Part shown: piece after piece, positions 17,401-26,900 of the stretch | Layout: the number at the start of each line of letters is the position of its first letter | Numbering within the stretch: the first letter of the stretch is position 1 | Source of the DNA: Laceyella putida | Lineage (GTDB): Bacteria > Bacillota > Bacilli > Thermoactinomycetales > Thermoactinomycetaceae | Length of the DNA stretch: 56,894 nt | Assembly (NCBI RefSeq): GCF_042665195.1 | Contig: NZ_JBHTBW010000013.1 | Location: 1 to 56,894 of the forward strand | Reading direction: 5' to 3' | The notes under the pieces: generated by a model | The model's database searches: none | Told to the model about the DNA's origin: nothing | The model's input: only the letters and a program-made list of their open reading frames with translations | Position numbers and translations under genes: made by a program

Positions 17401-19965
17401 GGGTTGACGGAACGGCTGAAATGCTTGGCCAAACAAGAAAGCACCACCCTGTTTCCGTTATTGTTGGCAGGCTTTCAGGTTTTACTCCATCGGTACTCCG
17501 GACAGACGGACATCATTGTCGGTTCTCCCGTCACGGGGCGAAGCCGCCCCGAGTTCTCCGGGTTGCTGGGGGATTTCATCAATATGCTTCCCTATCGGGC
17601 TGATTTCTCCGGAAATCCGAGCTTCCGAGCCTTTTTGCGGCAAGTGAAAGCCACGGTGCTTGCGGGACTGGAACATCAAGATTATCCGTTCCCCCTGATG
17701 GTGGAAGAATTGCAACCCCAACGGGACACCGGCCGTTCTCCCGTTTTTCAGGTGGCGTTCATCCTGCAAAACTTGCATCGGTTGGAAGGCATGGCCCCAT
17801 TCATGGTTCCGGGCGAAACGGAAGCGAGGTTGCGCTTCGGCGATTTGACGATCCGTCCTTTCCCAATCGCCCAGCAGGAGGGGCAACTGGATCTTACGCT
17901 GGAGATGGCCGAAGTGGACGGGGATCTGATCGGGGTATGGAAGTACAGTATCGATTTGTTTGCCCCCGAGACCGTTGCCCGCATGGCGGCCCATTTTTCT
18001 GAAGTGTTGCGTCAGGTGTTGGAAGAGCCAGATCGCCCTGTCCAACAGGTGTCCCCGCTCACCGAAGCGGAACGGGAGCGCGTGCTGTCAGAGTGGCAAG
18101 GGGCCAAATCGGAGTTTCCGAACGCCCTGATGCACCAGTTGGTCGAACAACAGGCGCGGCGCACCCCCGATGCGGTGGCCGTCCAGTTCGAAGGCGGACG
18201 ATGGACCTACCGTGAATTGGATGGGCGAGCCAACCAGTTGGCCCATTTCCTGTGCAAAAAAGGGATTGGGCCGGGACGAATGGTGGCCATTTGCGTCGAT
18301 CGCTCCATGGAGATGTTGGTGGCGCTGCTCGGTGTCCTCAAAACCGGGGCCGCCTATGTTCCGCTCGATCCCGCGTTTCCGAAACAACGGCTGGAGTGGA
18401 TGTTGGAGGACAGCGGAGCCCCGGTGCTCTTGACGCAAGCCCGCGTATTGCCCTTGCTGCCCGAAGGGTCTTATGAAGCCATTTGTTTGGACCGTGATTG
18501 GGACGGGGTGTCGCGGGAGTCCATGGTTCCCCTTCCCCCTTCCGCTTCGTTGGCCGACCGCGCCTATGTGATTTTCACATCCGGTTCGACCGGGCGTCCA
18601 AAAGGAGTGGAAATTTCGCACCGTTCAGTGGTCAACTTCTTGCTGGCCATGCAGAAGCAACTGAGCTTTTCGGCGCAAGACCGGTTGGTGGCTGTCACAA
18701 CCTTGTCGTTTGACATTGCGGTGTTGGAACTGTTCTTGCCGTTGGCGGCCGGAGCCCAAGTGGTGATCGCCAGCAGGGAAACGGCAATGGACGGCCAAAA
18801 GCTTGCGGCTTGCTTGGAGGAGACGGATGCGACCGTCATGCAGGCCACTCCGGCCACATGGCGCTTGCTGATCGAGTCCGGATGGCAAGGCAAGAAAAAT
18901 TTGCGCATGCTGTGCGGGGGAGAAGCGTTGCCGAAGGAATTGGCCGAGCAACTACTCTCAGTGGGCTCGTCCTTGTGGAATCTGTACGGCCCGACCGAGG
19001 CAACCATATGGATGGCCTGTGACCGCATCGGGCATGGCAACGGACCGATCACCATCGGGAAACCCATTGATAACTTGGAAGCGTACATTCTGGATGAGGG
19101 ACGCCAACCTGTGCCGGTCGGTGTGGTGGGCGAGCTTTATATCGGGGGAATTGGCTTGGCGATCGGCTATTTGAATCGGCCCGATTTGACCGCGGAACGA
19201 TTCATTCCCCATCCGTTCAACCCCGAAGGCGCCGCCAAGCTGTACCGCAGCGGGGATTTGGCCCGCTATCTTCCGGACGGGCGAATCCAATGTTTGGGCC
19301 GGGTGGACCATCAAGTGAAAATCAGGGGATACCGGATTGAATTGGGGGATATCGAATATGCGCTCAGCCGCCATCCAGCCATTCGCCAAAACGTGGTGGT
19401 GGCGCGCGAAGACATCCCCAGGGAGAAACGATTGGTCGCCTATTATGTGGCGGATGGGGATATCCCGACCATGGAGTTGCGCCGTTTCTTGAGTGAAACC
19501 CTGCCGGATTACATGATTCCCTCCCTCTGGATGAGACTGGGGGAACTTCCGCTCACACCCAATGGGAAAGTGGATCGCAAAGCCTTGCCGGCGCCGCGGG
19601 TGGAGCGGCCGGAAACGGCACAGGATGATGTCGCGCCCCGAAGTGGGCTGGAACAAACGATTGCCCGCATTTGGGCCGAAGTTCTCCATGTGGAACGGGT
19701 CGGGGTAAAAGAAAACTTCTTTGAGCTTGGCGGAACCTCGTTGCTGGCGGCGAAAGCGCACCGGTTGTTGACCGAGCAAACGGGACGCAACTTGACCTTG
19801 ATCGATCTCTTCCAATACCCCACGATCGAAGCCTTGGCGCGGCATTTGGCGGGCGATCAAGGAAAAGGGCAAGCGGCAGACCGCTCCGAGCAGATGGAAA
19901 AAGGCAAAAACCGTTTGGCGGAACGGTTGCGCAAAAGAAAGTCGCTCAACTCATCCGGTCGGTAA
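14335..19965 (+). CDS. Hybrid PKS-NRPS: DH(second half)-KR-ACP-C-A(Gly)-PCP
   Basis: 1876 aa, overlapping the previous gene by 92 nt in another frame. ATG 14335 has its own ribosome site (GGGGAGGAGG), so internal initiation is possible, yet residues about 20-160 are plainly the C-terminal half of a DH (EYGPSFQR; Asp91 in HPVMLDACFQ). The KR spans about 405-620 (TGGLGELG, FSSFTS, GYAGANAF). ACP: Ser738 in LGLDSMM. The C domain (about 805-1240) has HHIAIDFW at 925-932, with F where amino-acid-accepting C domains have G; this variant is common after PKS modules. The A domain (about 1270-1770, core TSGSTGRPKG) gives the ten-residue pocket code DILQLGLIWK by my alignment, the standard glycine code. 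PCP: Ser1802 in ELGGTSL. A basic tail of about 30 residues may be a docking element. There is no ER domain, so the ketide would stay unsaturated. Confidence 0.93.
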   Translation: MALGPYTQPESFAPKSSPFLEWASLKSRCLEKRTPEEHYRWMRQMGLEYGPSFQRIAELYGGERTALAKIQLPEGLHAEAEICHIHPVMLDACFQVMAAAAYGLDGVGQKGKVFVPAGISRIRLFRKPQEVMWCYAEVSTDARVGEAAIMGDLYLFDEGGEPLGHLADFEAVSLDRAGQAKKISDFFYEVDWHPVPIQPVPEEWDATGWWVILKDGRGVGDRLAEILKRRGGNVVDLGQEAGEKLPARWREVVERAGADPIRVLHMWTLDLPEHVAPARLEETQRLGTGSALTLIKSLLKHPPKNAKVWFVTGGAQAKEDGPIRIASSPVWGFARAFSVAHPNLWGGLLDVDPTQSEADRANSILTEIAQLDGEDQILYRRGQRYAARLERKALTVKHGPSLSFRPDASYLITGGLGELGLELAKWMVRQGARRLILTGRTPLPPRSEWSRVPNDPRISQRIEAVKQLEAMGASVHLAFFDLADEPSLRRFVDNYREEGWPPIRGVFHLAGVVENLAFEEMEFADVWKVYRPKLLGAAWLDELFPPGTLDCFVLFSSFTSILSPPRLAGYAGANAFLDALAKKRNRMCPDAVSIAWGPWAEAGMAVRTPHEKLASSSTTAGMNQLSLETGMEALKQICDHPSAVVAVADVDWLEWAKLYPFAGQIKLLQGLLGDTENEEAETENPSGSEWRNKWEKATPAKKRAVLGEYLRVLVARVMRFDPQEVPAGQPLTQLGLDSMMAVELRNRIEKDLRFTLPMVTFLQGPSLNELIERLDEGLSEQEPNMQENWEPVEKREYPLSYGQRSLWFLHQVAPESAAYHVGIAFAIQSPIDSEAFRRALERLVWRHPPLRTTYRVMDGEPMQQVRDPADLPLFQVEANGWSEMELREQMDQDYRKPFDLEKGPVWRGYLYRRAADDIVFLLVVHHIAIDFWGIEILLDELRLLYSAECSGEEANLPPLPAHYADFVRWQSRLLDGKVGRNQRDYWHRQLAGELPELQLPTDFPRPKRPKYLGASLPFKLDRGLTERLKCLAKQESTTLFPLLLAGFQVLLHRYSGQTDIIVGSPVTGRSRPEFSGLLGDFINMLPYRADFSGNPSFRAFLRQVKATVLAGLEHQDYPFPLMVEELQPQRDTGRSPVFQVAFILQNLHRLEGMAPFMVPGETEARLRFGDLTIRPFPIAQQEGQLDLTLEMAEVDGDLIGVWKYSIDLFAPETVARMAAHFSEVLRQVLEEPDRPVQQVSPLTEAERERVLSEWQGAKSEFPNALMHQLVEQQARRTPDAVAVQFEGGRWTYRELDGRANQLAHFLCKKGIGPGRMVAICVDRSMEMLVALLGVLKTGAAYVPLDPAFPKQRLEWMLEDSGAPVLLTQARVLPLLPEGSYEAICLDRDWDGVSRESMVPLPPSASLADRAYVIFTSGSTGRPKGVEISHRSVVNFLLAMQKQLSFSAQDRLVAVTTLSFDIAVLELFLPLAAGAQVVIASRETAMDGQKLAACLEETDATVMQATPATWRLLIESGWQGKKNLRMLCGGEALPKELAEQLLSVGSSLWNLYGPTEATIWMACDRIGHGNGPITIGKPIDNLEAYILDEGRQPVPVGVVGELYIGGIGLAIGYLNRPDLTAERFIPHPFNPEGAAKLYRSGDLARYLPDGRIQCLGRVDHQVKIRGYRIELGDIEYALSRHPAIRQNVVVAREDIPREKRLVAYYVADGDIPTMELRRFLSETLPDYMIPSLWMRLGELPLTPNGKVDRKALPAPRVERPETAQDDVAPRSGLEQTIARIWAEVLHVERVGVKENFFELGGTSLLAAKAHRLLTEQTGRNLTLIDLFQYPTIEALARHLAGDQGKGQAADRSEQMEKGKNRLAERLRKRKSLNSSGR

Positions 19966-20139
19966 TGACTGGGGACCCAAGAGGTAAGGGAAACCGGAAA
20001 CCTCTTCCCCAGTCCCCTCCCGAGGCGGGCGGAAACACTGCGCCAGTCGCCCGTGAACGGTGCATCGGCCACACATTCTTTTGCGGTCCATGTTCTCCGG
20101 GCGTGGAACCGACACACTCTTAATCTTGGAGGAGTCATA

Positions 20140-20688
20140 ATGACGGCACTTGAAGCAAAGCAAAACGCGAAAAAATGGATTTACATCGGTTTCCTGTTGC
20201 AATTCGGCATCATTCTCTATTGGGAACTCACGCAGTATGTGGACTTTTTTCCCTTCAATGATGTGGTGGGGCTGAGCATGCAAGAAAATTTGGCTGCCAG
20301 TTATGCCAACGACATTCCCAAACTATGCATCATTCTCATCTTGTGGCTGAGCCTGCGCTGGATGACCCAACCTTGGTACTTGTTCCTTTATGGTTCCTCA
20401 CTCATTTACTACATCGTCTTCCTGGGCATCCAACTCACGATTTGGTGGCCGCGTTATCTCTTTGGCGCCTCCCCGGAGGAGCTGAAGGATTACAACGAAA
20501 ATTTTGCCCGGACGATCAAAATCCTGCCCAAGTTCGGAAACCATGTTCCGGTGGACTTGCAACACAACATTTTGCAGACTTGGACACTGGTGATCATCAT
20601 TCTCATGTTTCTGACCCTGAAAAAGCTTTTTCACGCGTACAAATTGGAGCGGCAATCACAGTCCGGCACCGTGTCGACGAATGGATGA
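20140..20688 (+). CDS. Four-helix membrane protein inside the assembly-line operon
   Basis: 182 aa, family not recognised. Four hydrophobic helices are clear: IYIGFLLQFGIILYW, LCIILILWLSLRW, YLFLYGSSLIYYIVFLGIQ and WTLVIIILMFLTL. A hydrophilic loop between the third and fourth is rich in charged and aromatic residues (LKDYNENFARTIKILPKFG). There is no signal peptide and a short charged tail. The start at 20140 has GGAGGAG directly upstream; an in-frame ATG at 20053 lacks one and adds non-membrane sequence. It sits between the Gly module and the next PKS gene in the same direction, so it is probably co-expressed. A role in export, immunity or anchoring is possible but only by position. Confidence 0.85.
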   Translation: MTALEAKQNAKKWIYIGFLLQFGIILYWELTQYVDFFPFNDVVGLSMQENLAASYANDIPKLCIILILWLSLRWMTQPWYLFLYGSSLIYYIVFLGIQLTIWWPRYLFGASPEELKDYNENFARTIKILPKFGNHVPVDLQHNILQTWTLVIIILMFLTLKKLFHAYKLERQSQSGTVSTNG

Positions 20689-20860
20689 TGCGGAGCTGTC
20701 TGTGAATGGAAAAGCGAAGCACCCTTTTCTGGGGAGGGGATGCCTTCATCCGTGGATCGGCTTCAAAAATGGTTTTAGCGGAATCGCTTTTTTTCCGTTT
20801 GCGTTGCCGCTGTCTGTCCCATGAACTTCTGAGCGAACAACAAAACGAGGGGGGCACAGT

Positions 20861-23800
20861 ATGAGCCAAATGGACTATACGGGGCTTGAAATTGCCATCG
20901 TAGGGATGGACGGGCGTTTTCCCGGGGCCAAAAATGTTCACGAGTTCTGGAAAAACTTGAAACAAGGCCGGGATACAATCTCCCGTTTTACTAGGGAAGA
21001 ATTGCTTGCCCAAGGCATCAGCGAGGAAGAGTTGGATCAGCCAAACTATGTGCCGGCCAAAGGCATGCTGGAAGAGATTGACCGCTTTGACGCCGAGTTC
21101 TTCGAAATGCTTCCCAAAGAGGCGGAATGGTTGGATCCGCAAGTTCGCCTGTTTTTGGAGACCGCTTGGAAAGCGTTGGAGGATGCCGGATATGTGGGCG
21201 AACGGTATCCCGGTGCCATCGGGGTGTATGCGGGTGCGGCCCTGAATACATATCTGTTCCAAATCGTATCCAGTCCGAAAGCTTTACCCGGCTTGGATGA
21301 TTTTCAATTGATGCTGGGCAATGACAAGGATTTGCTCAGCTTGCGCACGGCATACAAATTGAACTTGAAGGGACCGGCTGTGACCATCCAAACCACTTGT
21401 TCCACCTCGTTGGTTGCGGTTCATTTGGCGTGTCAAGCTCTGTTGAGCGGAGAGTGTGACATGGCGCTGGCGGGAGGGGTATCGCTCCTGTTGCCGCAAA
21501 AAAAAGGATATGTGTATCAAGAAGGGATGATTTATTCCCCGGATGGAACCTGCCGCCCGTTTGACGCTGAAGCGGGAGGAACGGTGTTTGGCGATGGGGT
21601 GGGGGCGGTCGTGTTGAAGCGGTTGGAGGATGCGCTGGATGCGGGCGACCACATCTACGCGGTCATCAAAGGGAGCGCGGTGAACAATGACGGTACGGAC
21701 AAAGTGGGATTGACCGCTCCAAGCGTCAGCGGGCAGGCTAGCGTCATCAAGGCCGCGTTGGCGATGGCGGAAGTGGATCCGGAAACGGTCTCGTATGTGG
21801 AGGCTCACGGCACGGGTACGCCACTGGGGGACCCGATCGAGCTGAGAGCACTGACCGAGGCGTTCCGGGAGAAAACGGGGGAGAAGCAATTTTGCGCCAT
21901 CGGGTCGGTCAAGTCCAATGTCGGCCATCTCAATACTGCGGCCGGTGTGGCCGGTTTGATCAAAACGGCTTTGGCGTTGAAACATCAGCAAATTCCGCCC
22001 AGTCTGCATGTCGAGAGGCCCAATCCCAACATTGATTTCGAGAACAGCCCATTTTATGTGCAAACGCAGTTAACCCCTTGGCAACGCCGCAAAAACGCTC
22101 CACGGCGGGCGGGCATCAGCTCGTTCGGCATCGGGGGAACCAACGCCCATCTGGTTTTGGAAGAGGCGCCCGTCAGAGAAACCGAACCGACACAACGTTC
22201 GTTCCACCTGCTCACTCTCTCGGCCAAAACCCCCGCCGCCTTGGAACAGGCCACCGATCAATTGGCGGAACATCTGGGCAAAGAGACTTCCCTTTCTTTG
22301 GCGGACGTGGCCCAGACGTTGCGCATCGGGCGATTAGACATGCATCATCGCCGCTTTGTGGTGGCCGCCGACGCGGAAGATGCCAAGCGTGCGCTCGTCG
22401 ATCGGAATCCGAAGCGGGTCTTTACGGCCGAGACGAGCCCAAACCGGCCGGTGGTGTTCCTCTTCCCGGGGCAGGGTTCGCAATATGTGAACATGGCCAA
22501 GGGATGGTATGAGCGAGAAGAGGTTTTCCGCCAGGAAGTGGACCGTTGCGCGGAGTTCCTGAAGCCGCATCTGGAAAGGGATTTGCGTGAACTGTTGTAT
22601 CCCGTGGCCGGAACGGAAGAAGAGGCAGCCGAGGCCTTGGGGCAAACCCGTTATACCCAACCCGCCCTGTTTGTGGTGGAATATGCCCTGGCAAAACAAT
22701 GGATGGCTTGGGGCATTGAACCGGAAGCGATGCTTGGCCACAGTGTGGGCGAATATGTGGCAGCCACTTTGTCCGGCGTAATAAAATTGGAAGATGCCTT
22801 GGCGTTGGTGGCCATGAGAGGCAGGCTTATCCAGGGACTTCCATCGGGGGAGATGTTGGTGGTTCGCGCCACGGAAGAGCAGGTCCTTCCCCTATTAAAT
22901 GAAGATGTGTCGTTGGCGGCGGTCAATGCGCCGGGAGCTTGTGTGGTTTCAGGTTCGGTGGGAGCGGTTGCGCGGTTGGAGCAAACATTGCAAGAAGCCG
23001 GAATCATGTCTCGCCGTTTGCGCACTTCCCACGCTTTCCACTCCCACATGATGGAGCCGGCCATGGAGCCCTATACCGAGCGGTTGCGGCAATGTGCGCT
23101 GAACCCGCCCAACATCCCGTTCCTCTCCAACGTGACCGGCACCTGGATCAAGGCGGAGGAAGCGACGGAACCGACGTATTGGGCGCGCCATCTGCGTGAA
23201 GCGGTTCGGTTTGCAGACGGGATGGCTGAGTTGCTGAAGAAACCGGAACGCATTTATTTGGAAGTGGGGCCGGGGCGAACCTTGGCCACACTCGCCAAGC
23301 AACAAGGTCCCGCCGGCAAGCGGGTTATGGCAATCGCTTGCACACGCCATCCCCAGGAGGCGGTTGAAGATGAGACGGTTCGCCTGGAAGCGCTGGGACG
23401 TTTGTGGCTTGCTGGCGTCACTTGGAGCGATGGGGCCTTATACGGGAAAGAGAAACGGGCCAGGGTGCCGCTTCCGACTTATCCGTTTTCGGGAAAACGG
23501 TATTGGGTGGAGGGAGCTTGGCATTCCGTCTACAGCATTCGCCATTCCCTGCCGGAAAGCCCGAAACGAACGGCGAAACGGGAAGAGGTCGATGTCGGTC
23601 CGACCCACGCACCCGCAATGACCGCGACGGGGCCGCGAAATGAACTGGAGGCCATCTTGGCCGAGGTGCTCTCCGAGGTGATGGGCATTTCCGAAGTGAG
23701 TGTCTTTGACGATTTCTTTGAATTGGGGGGCAACTCGTTGGTGGCCAGCCAGGCGGTGGCCCGCATGAGGGAAGTGTTGCAATTGGAATTGCCGGTGCAG

Positions 23801-23917
23801 GTGTTGTTTGAAAAGCGGACCATCTCCGAATTGGCCGAAGAGATCGAATCCAGACTCGTGGCCGAATTAGACCAGTTATCGGATGAAGAAGTGGAAAGAC
23901 TGATGGAACGGAGTTGA
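20861..23917 (+). CDS. Polyketide synthase module KS-AT-ACP
   Basis: 1018 aa, extends the chain by one malonyl unit and leaves a beta-keto group, since no KR or DH is present. The KS occupies about residues 8-435 (Cys180 in QTTCSTSLV; VEAHGTGTPLGDP; SNVGHLNTAAG). The AT is about 530-835 with Ser628 in GHSVGEY and the malonyl box HAFH followed by SHMMEP. The carrier domain has Ser959 in ELGGNSLVA. The chain ends in a helix, LDQLSDEEVERLM, shared with the other KS-AT-ACP protein of this cluster (31841) and typical of PKS termini that dock to NRPS C domains. The start at 20861 follows GAGGGGGG; the next gene begins 4 nt after the stop. Confidence 0.94.
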   Translation: MSQMDYTGLEIAIVGMDGRFPGAKNVHEFWKNLKQGRDTISRFTREELLAQGISEEELDQPNYVPAKGMLEEIDRFDAEFFEMLPKEAEWLDPQVRLFLETAWKALEDAGYVGERYPGAIGVYAGAALNTYLFQIVSSPKALPGLDDFQLMLGNDKDLLSLRTAYKLNLKGPAVTIQTTCSTSLVAVHLACQALLSGECDMALAGGVSLLLPQKKGYVYQEGMIYSPDGTCRPFDAEAGGTVFGDGVGAVVLKRLEDALDAGDHIYAVIKGSAVNNDGTDKVGLTAPSVSGQASVIKAALAMAEVDPETVSYVEAHGTGTPLGDPIELRALTEAFREKTGEKQFCAIGSVKSNVGHLNTAAGVAGLIKTALALKHQQIPPSLHVERPNPNIDFENSPFYVQTQLTPWQRRKNAPRRAGISSFGIGGTNAHLVLEEAPVRETEPTQRSFHLLTLSAKTPAALEQATDQLAEHLGKETSLSLADVAQTLRIGRLDMHHRRFVVAADAEDAKRALVDRNPKRVFTAETSPNRPVVFLFPGQGSQYVNMAKGWYEREEVFRQEVDRCAEFLKPHLERDLRELLYPVAGTEEEAAEALGQTRYTQPALFVVEYALAKQWMAWGIEPEAMLGHSVGEYVAATLSGVIKLEDALALVAMRGRLIQGLPSGEMLVVRATEEQVLPLLNEDVSLAAVNAPGACVVSGSVGAVARLEQTLQEAGIMSRRLRTSHAFHSHMMEPAMEPYTERLRQCALNPPNIPFLSNVTGTWIKAEEATEPTYWARHLREAVRFADGMAELLKKPERIYLEVGPGRTLATLAKQQGPAGKRVMAIACTRHPQEAVEDETVRLEALGRLWLAGVTWSDGALYGKEKRARVPLPTYPFSGKRYWVEGAWHSVYSIRHSLPESPKRTAKREEVDVGPTHAPAMTATGPRNELEAILAEVLSEVMGISEVSVFDDFFELGGNSLVASQAVARMREVLQLELPVQVLFEKRTISELAEEIESRLVAELDQLSDEEVERLMERS

Positions 23918-23921
23918 GAGA

Positions 23922-26900
23922 ATGATGAACGGACAGCATAACGGAACTCCTTCAGCTCAACTCTCCGACGCAAAGAAAAAGTGGCTGCAAAAACGGTTGC
24001 AGGAGATGAAACAGCGGGGGAGTAAGTGGTCCATTCCCAAGCGGGAAACGGGAGGTCCGGCTCCCTTGTCTCCCGCGCAACAACGGCTGTGGTTATTTTA
24101 CCAATTGCAGCCGGGAAGCACTGTGTACAATTTGCCAACGGCGGTTCGTTTGCGCGGTTCCCTTCATATGGAAATATTAAAAAAAAGCATTCAATATGTA
24201 GTGGAACGTCATGAAATTTTACGAACAACTTTTTCCATCCAGCAAGGACAACCTGTGCAAATCGTACACGCCGCCAACGAAATGACGATGCCGTTCACCG
24301 ATTTGAGTCGGTTGGAGCCGGATGAGCGGGAGCAAGCGTTGCGCCGGCTCAAAGAGAAGGAGGCGACCCAGCCGTTTGACTTGGGCAAGGGACCGCTTCT
24401 CCGCTTGTATCTGATTCGGTTGGAAAAAGAAGAGAATGTGCTCTTGTTTAATATGCACCACATTATTTCTGACGGATGGTCCATGGGGATTTTTGTCCGG
24501 GAAGTGACGGAATGTTACCGCGCCCTGATGTACGGGAAGAAGGCCGCTTTGCCGGATCTGCCGCTCCAATATGCCGATTTTGCCGTTTGGCATCAAGACT
24601 GGCTAAAAGGGGAGCAACCGGAACAGGAACGGCGTGAATGGTTGGAGCGGCTTCAAGGGGTGCCCGTGTTGCAATTGCCCACCGACCGTCCGCGTCCCAA
24701 ACGGCAAACCTACCGGGGAGGGCGTCGCCGGGTGGACTGGCCCGCCGAACTTTTGACCCGCTTAAAAGCATTCTGCCGGCAAGAGGGCGTTACCTTGTTC
24801 ATGACTTTGTTGGCGGCGTACAAGGTCTTGTTGTACCGTTATTCCGGACAAACCGACTTTGCCGTGGGATCGCCAGTAGCCGGACGCATCCGGCCCGAAC
24901 TGGAAAAGCTGATCGGTTTTTTCGTGAACACCTTGGCGCTAAGAACCCCCATCGAGCCGGATTTGGGTTTCCGCGAGTGGTTGCGAAGGGTGAAAGAGAC
25001 TTGCGTCTACGCCTATTCCCACGCCAATGTGCCGTTTGACCGACTTGTCGCCGAATGGGGGAAAGAGAAAGAGCGGGATTTGAGTTATTCGCCGATTTTC
25101 CAAACGCTCTTTGTGTTGCAACAACCGCCACAGATGAACATGGAAGGGCTTGAGCTGGAGCTGGAACCGCTTGACACCGGGGCGTCGATGTTTGACTTGG
25201 CCCTGTCCCTGGAGGAGAACGGCGGCCGATTGGTTGGTTTTTTCGAATACAATGCGGATTTGTTGGATGACGCGACCATTCGCCGCATGAACCTGCATCT
25301 GCAACAGATTTTGGAAGGGGCGCTTGCGGACCCTGACCGCCCCCTTTCTGCCATCCCCTTGTTAACGGATGAGGAGCTGAGCTTGCTTGCGGCATGGAAC
25401 GAGACAAAAAAAGCGGTGCCGCAGGTTTGTTTCCACCATCTCTTCCGCCAAACGGCGGAGCAGCACGCCCAGCGAACGGCATTGGCACATAACGGGAACG
25501 CCATGTCCTATTCCGAATTGGATGAGCGTTCCAACCAGTTGGCGCACGTTCTCAGAAAAAAGGGCGTAGCCAAAGGAACCTTTGTGGCCATTTCGCTGGA
25601 GCGTTCGTTTGACTTGATCGTGGCCGTGTTGGGGGTCATGAAGGCGGGCGGTGCGTATATCCCGCTCGATCCGTCCTATCCCCATGACCGGCTGGCCTAC
25701 ATGTTGGAAGATTCGGGAGCACCAATCCTGTTGACCGTTTCCAGATTGCGCCCGCAATTGCCCACGGGTGGGGCCCAGATGATCTGCCTTGATGAAATCA
25801 GGGCGGAAATGGCCGGCGAGCCGGCGACCCCGCCCGACGTACCGATGGAACCGGATGATTTGGCCTACATGATCTATACCTCGGGTTCCACCGGCAAGCC
25901 GAAAGGGGTTTTGGTCACCCACCGAGGATTGGGCAATGTGATGTCCCACCAACGGGATTTGTTCCAAACCGACCACGAGAGCAGGGTGTTGCAATTTGCC
26001 TCGTTCAGCTTCGACGCGTCGGTGTTTGATTTCTGCATGGCGTTTGGGGCCGGAGCCACGCTGTGCTTGGCCGACAAGGAGCAGTTGTTGCCCGGACCCG
26101 ATTTTGTCCGTTTGCTGAGGGAAGAGCGCATTACCCATGCAACGTTGTCTCCGTCCGTGTTGAATGCGATGCCCGATGCGGAGTTGCCGGATCTCAAAGT
26201 CATCGTCACGGCGGGGGAAGCCTGCTCCCAAGAGATTGTCAACCGCTTTGCCCCCGGACGGAAGTTTTTCAACGCCTATGGCCCGACGGAAGCGACGATT
26301 TGGGCATCCACGAAGGAATGCCGGCCCAATGAAGGGACTCCAACCATCGGCCGGGCCATTTCCAATGTGGAACTCCTTGTGCTTGATTCCTTCCGGCAAC
26401 CGGTTCCCATCGGTGTTCCGGGTGAACTCTATATCGGGGGGATCGGATTGGCCCGGGGGTACCATGGACGGCCGGACCTGACGGCTGAACGGTTCGTTCC
26501 CCATCCGTTCAAACCGGAAGCGCGCTTGTATAAAACGGGGGATTTGGTTCGCGCCTTGCCAAACGGGGACCTGGCTTTTCTCGGTCGGGTGGATGATCAA
26601 GTCAAAATCCGCGGGTTCCGGATCGAATTGGGTGAGTTGGAATCCATTATCGCCGGACATCCGGGAGTGAAGGCTTGCGCGGTGACCGTGCGGGAAGAAC
26701 AAGGAAGCAAACGCTTGGCCGCCTATGTGGTGCCGCATGAAGCCAATCAAGGAGTGGCCGCCGACCTCAGGGATTTCCTGAAACGAAGGGTGCCCGATTA
26801 CATGGTCCCCGCGCATGTCGTAACGCTGGCGGAACTGCCGATGACGGCAAACGGCAAAGTGGACAAAAAAGCGTTGCCGGCGCCGGAAACGAAAACGACC

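Noticed and set aside
20053..20139. Longer N terminus for the membrane protein
   Set aside because: No ribosome site; GGAGGAG directly precedes ATG 20140.
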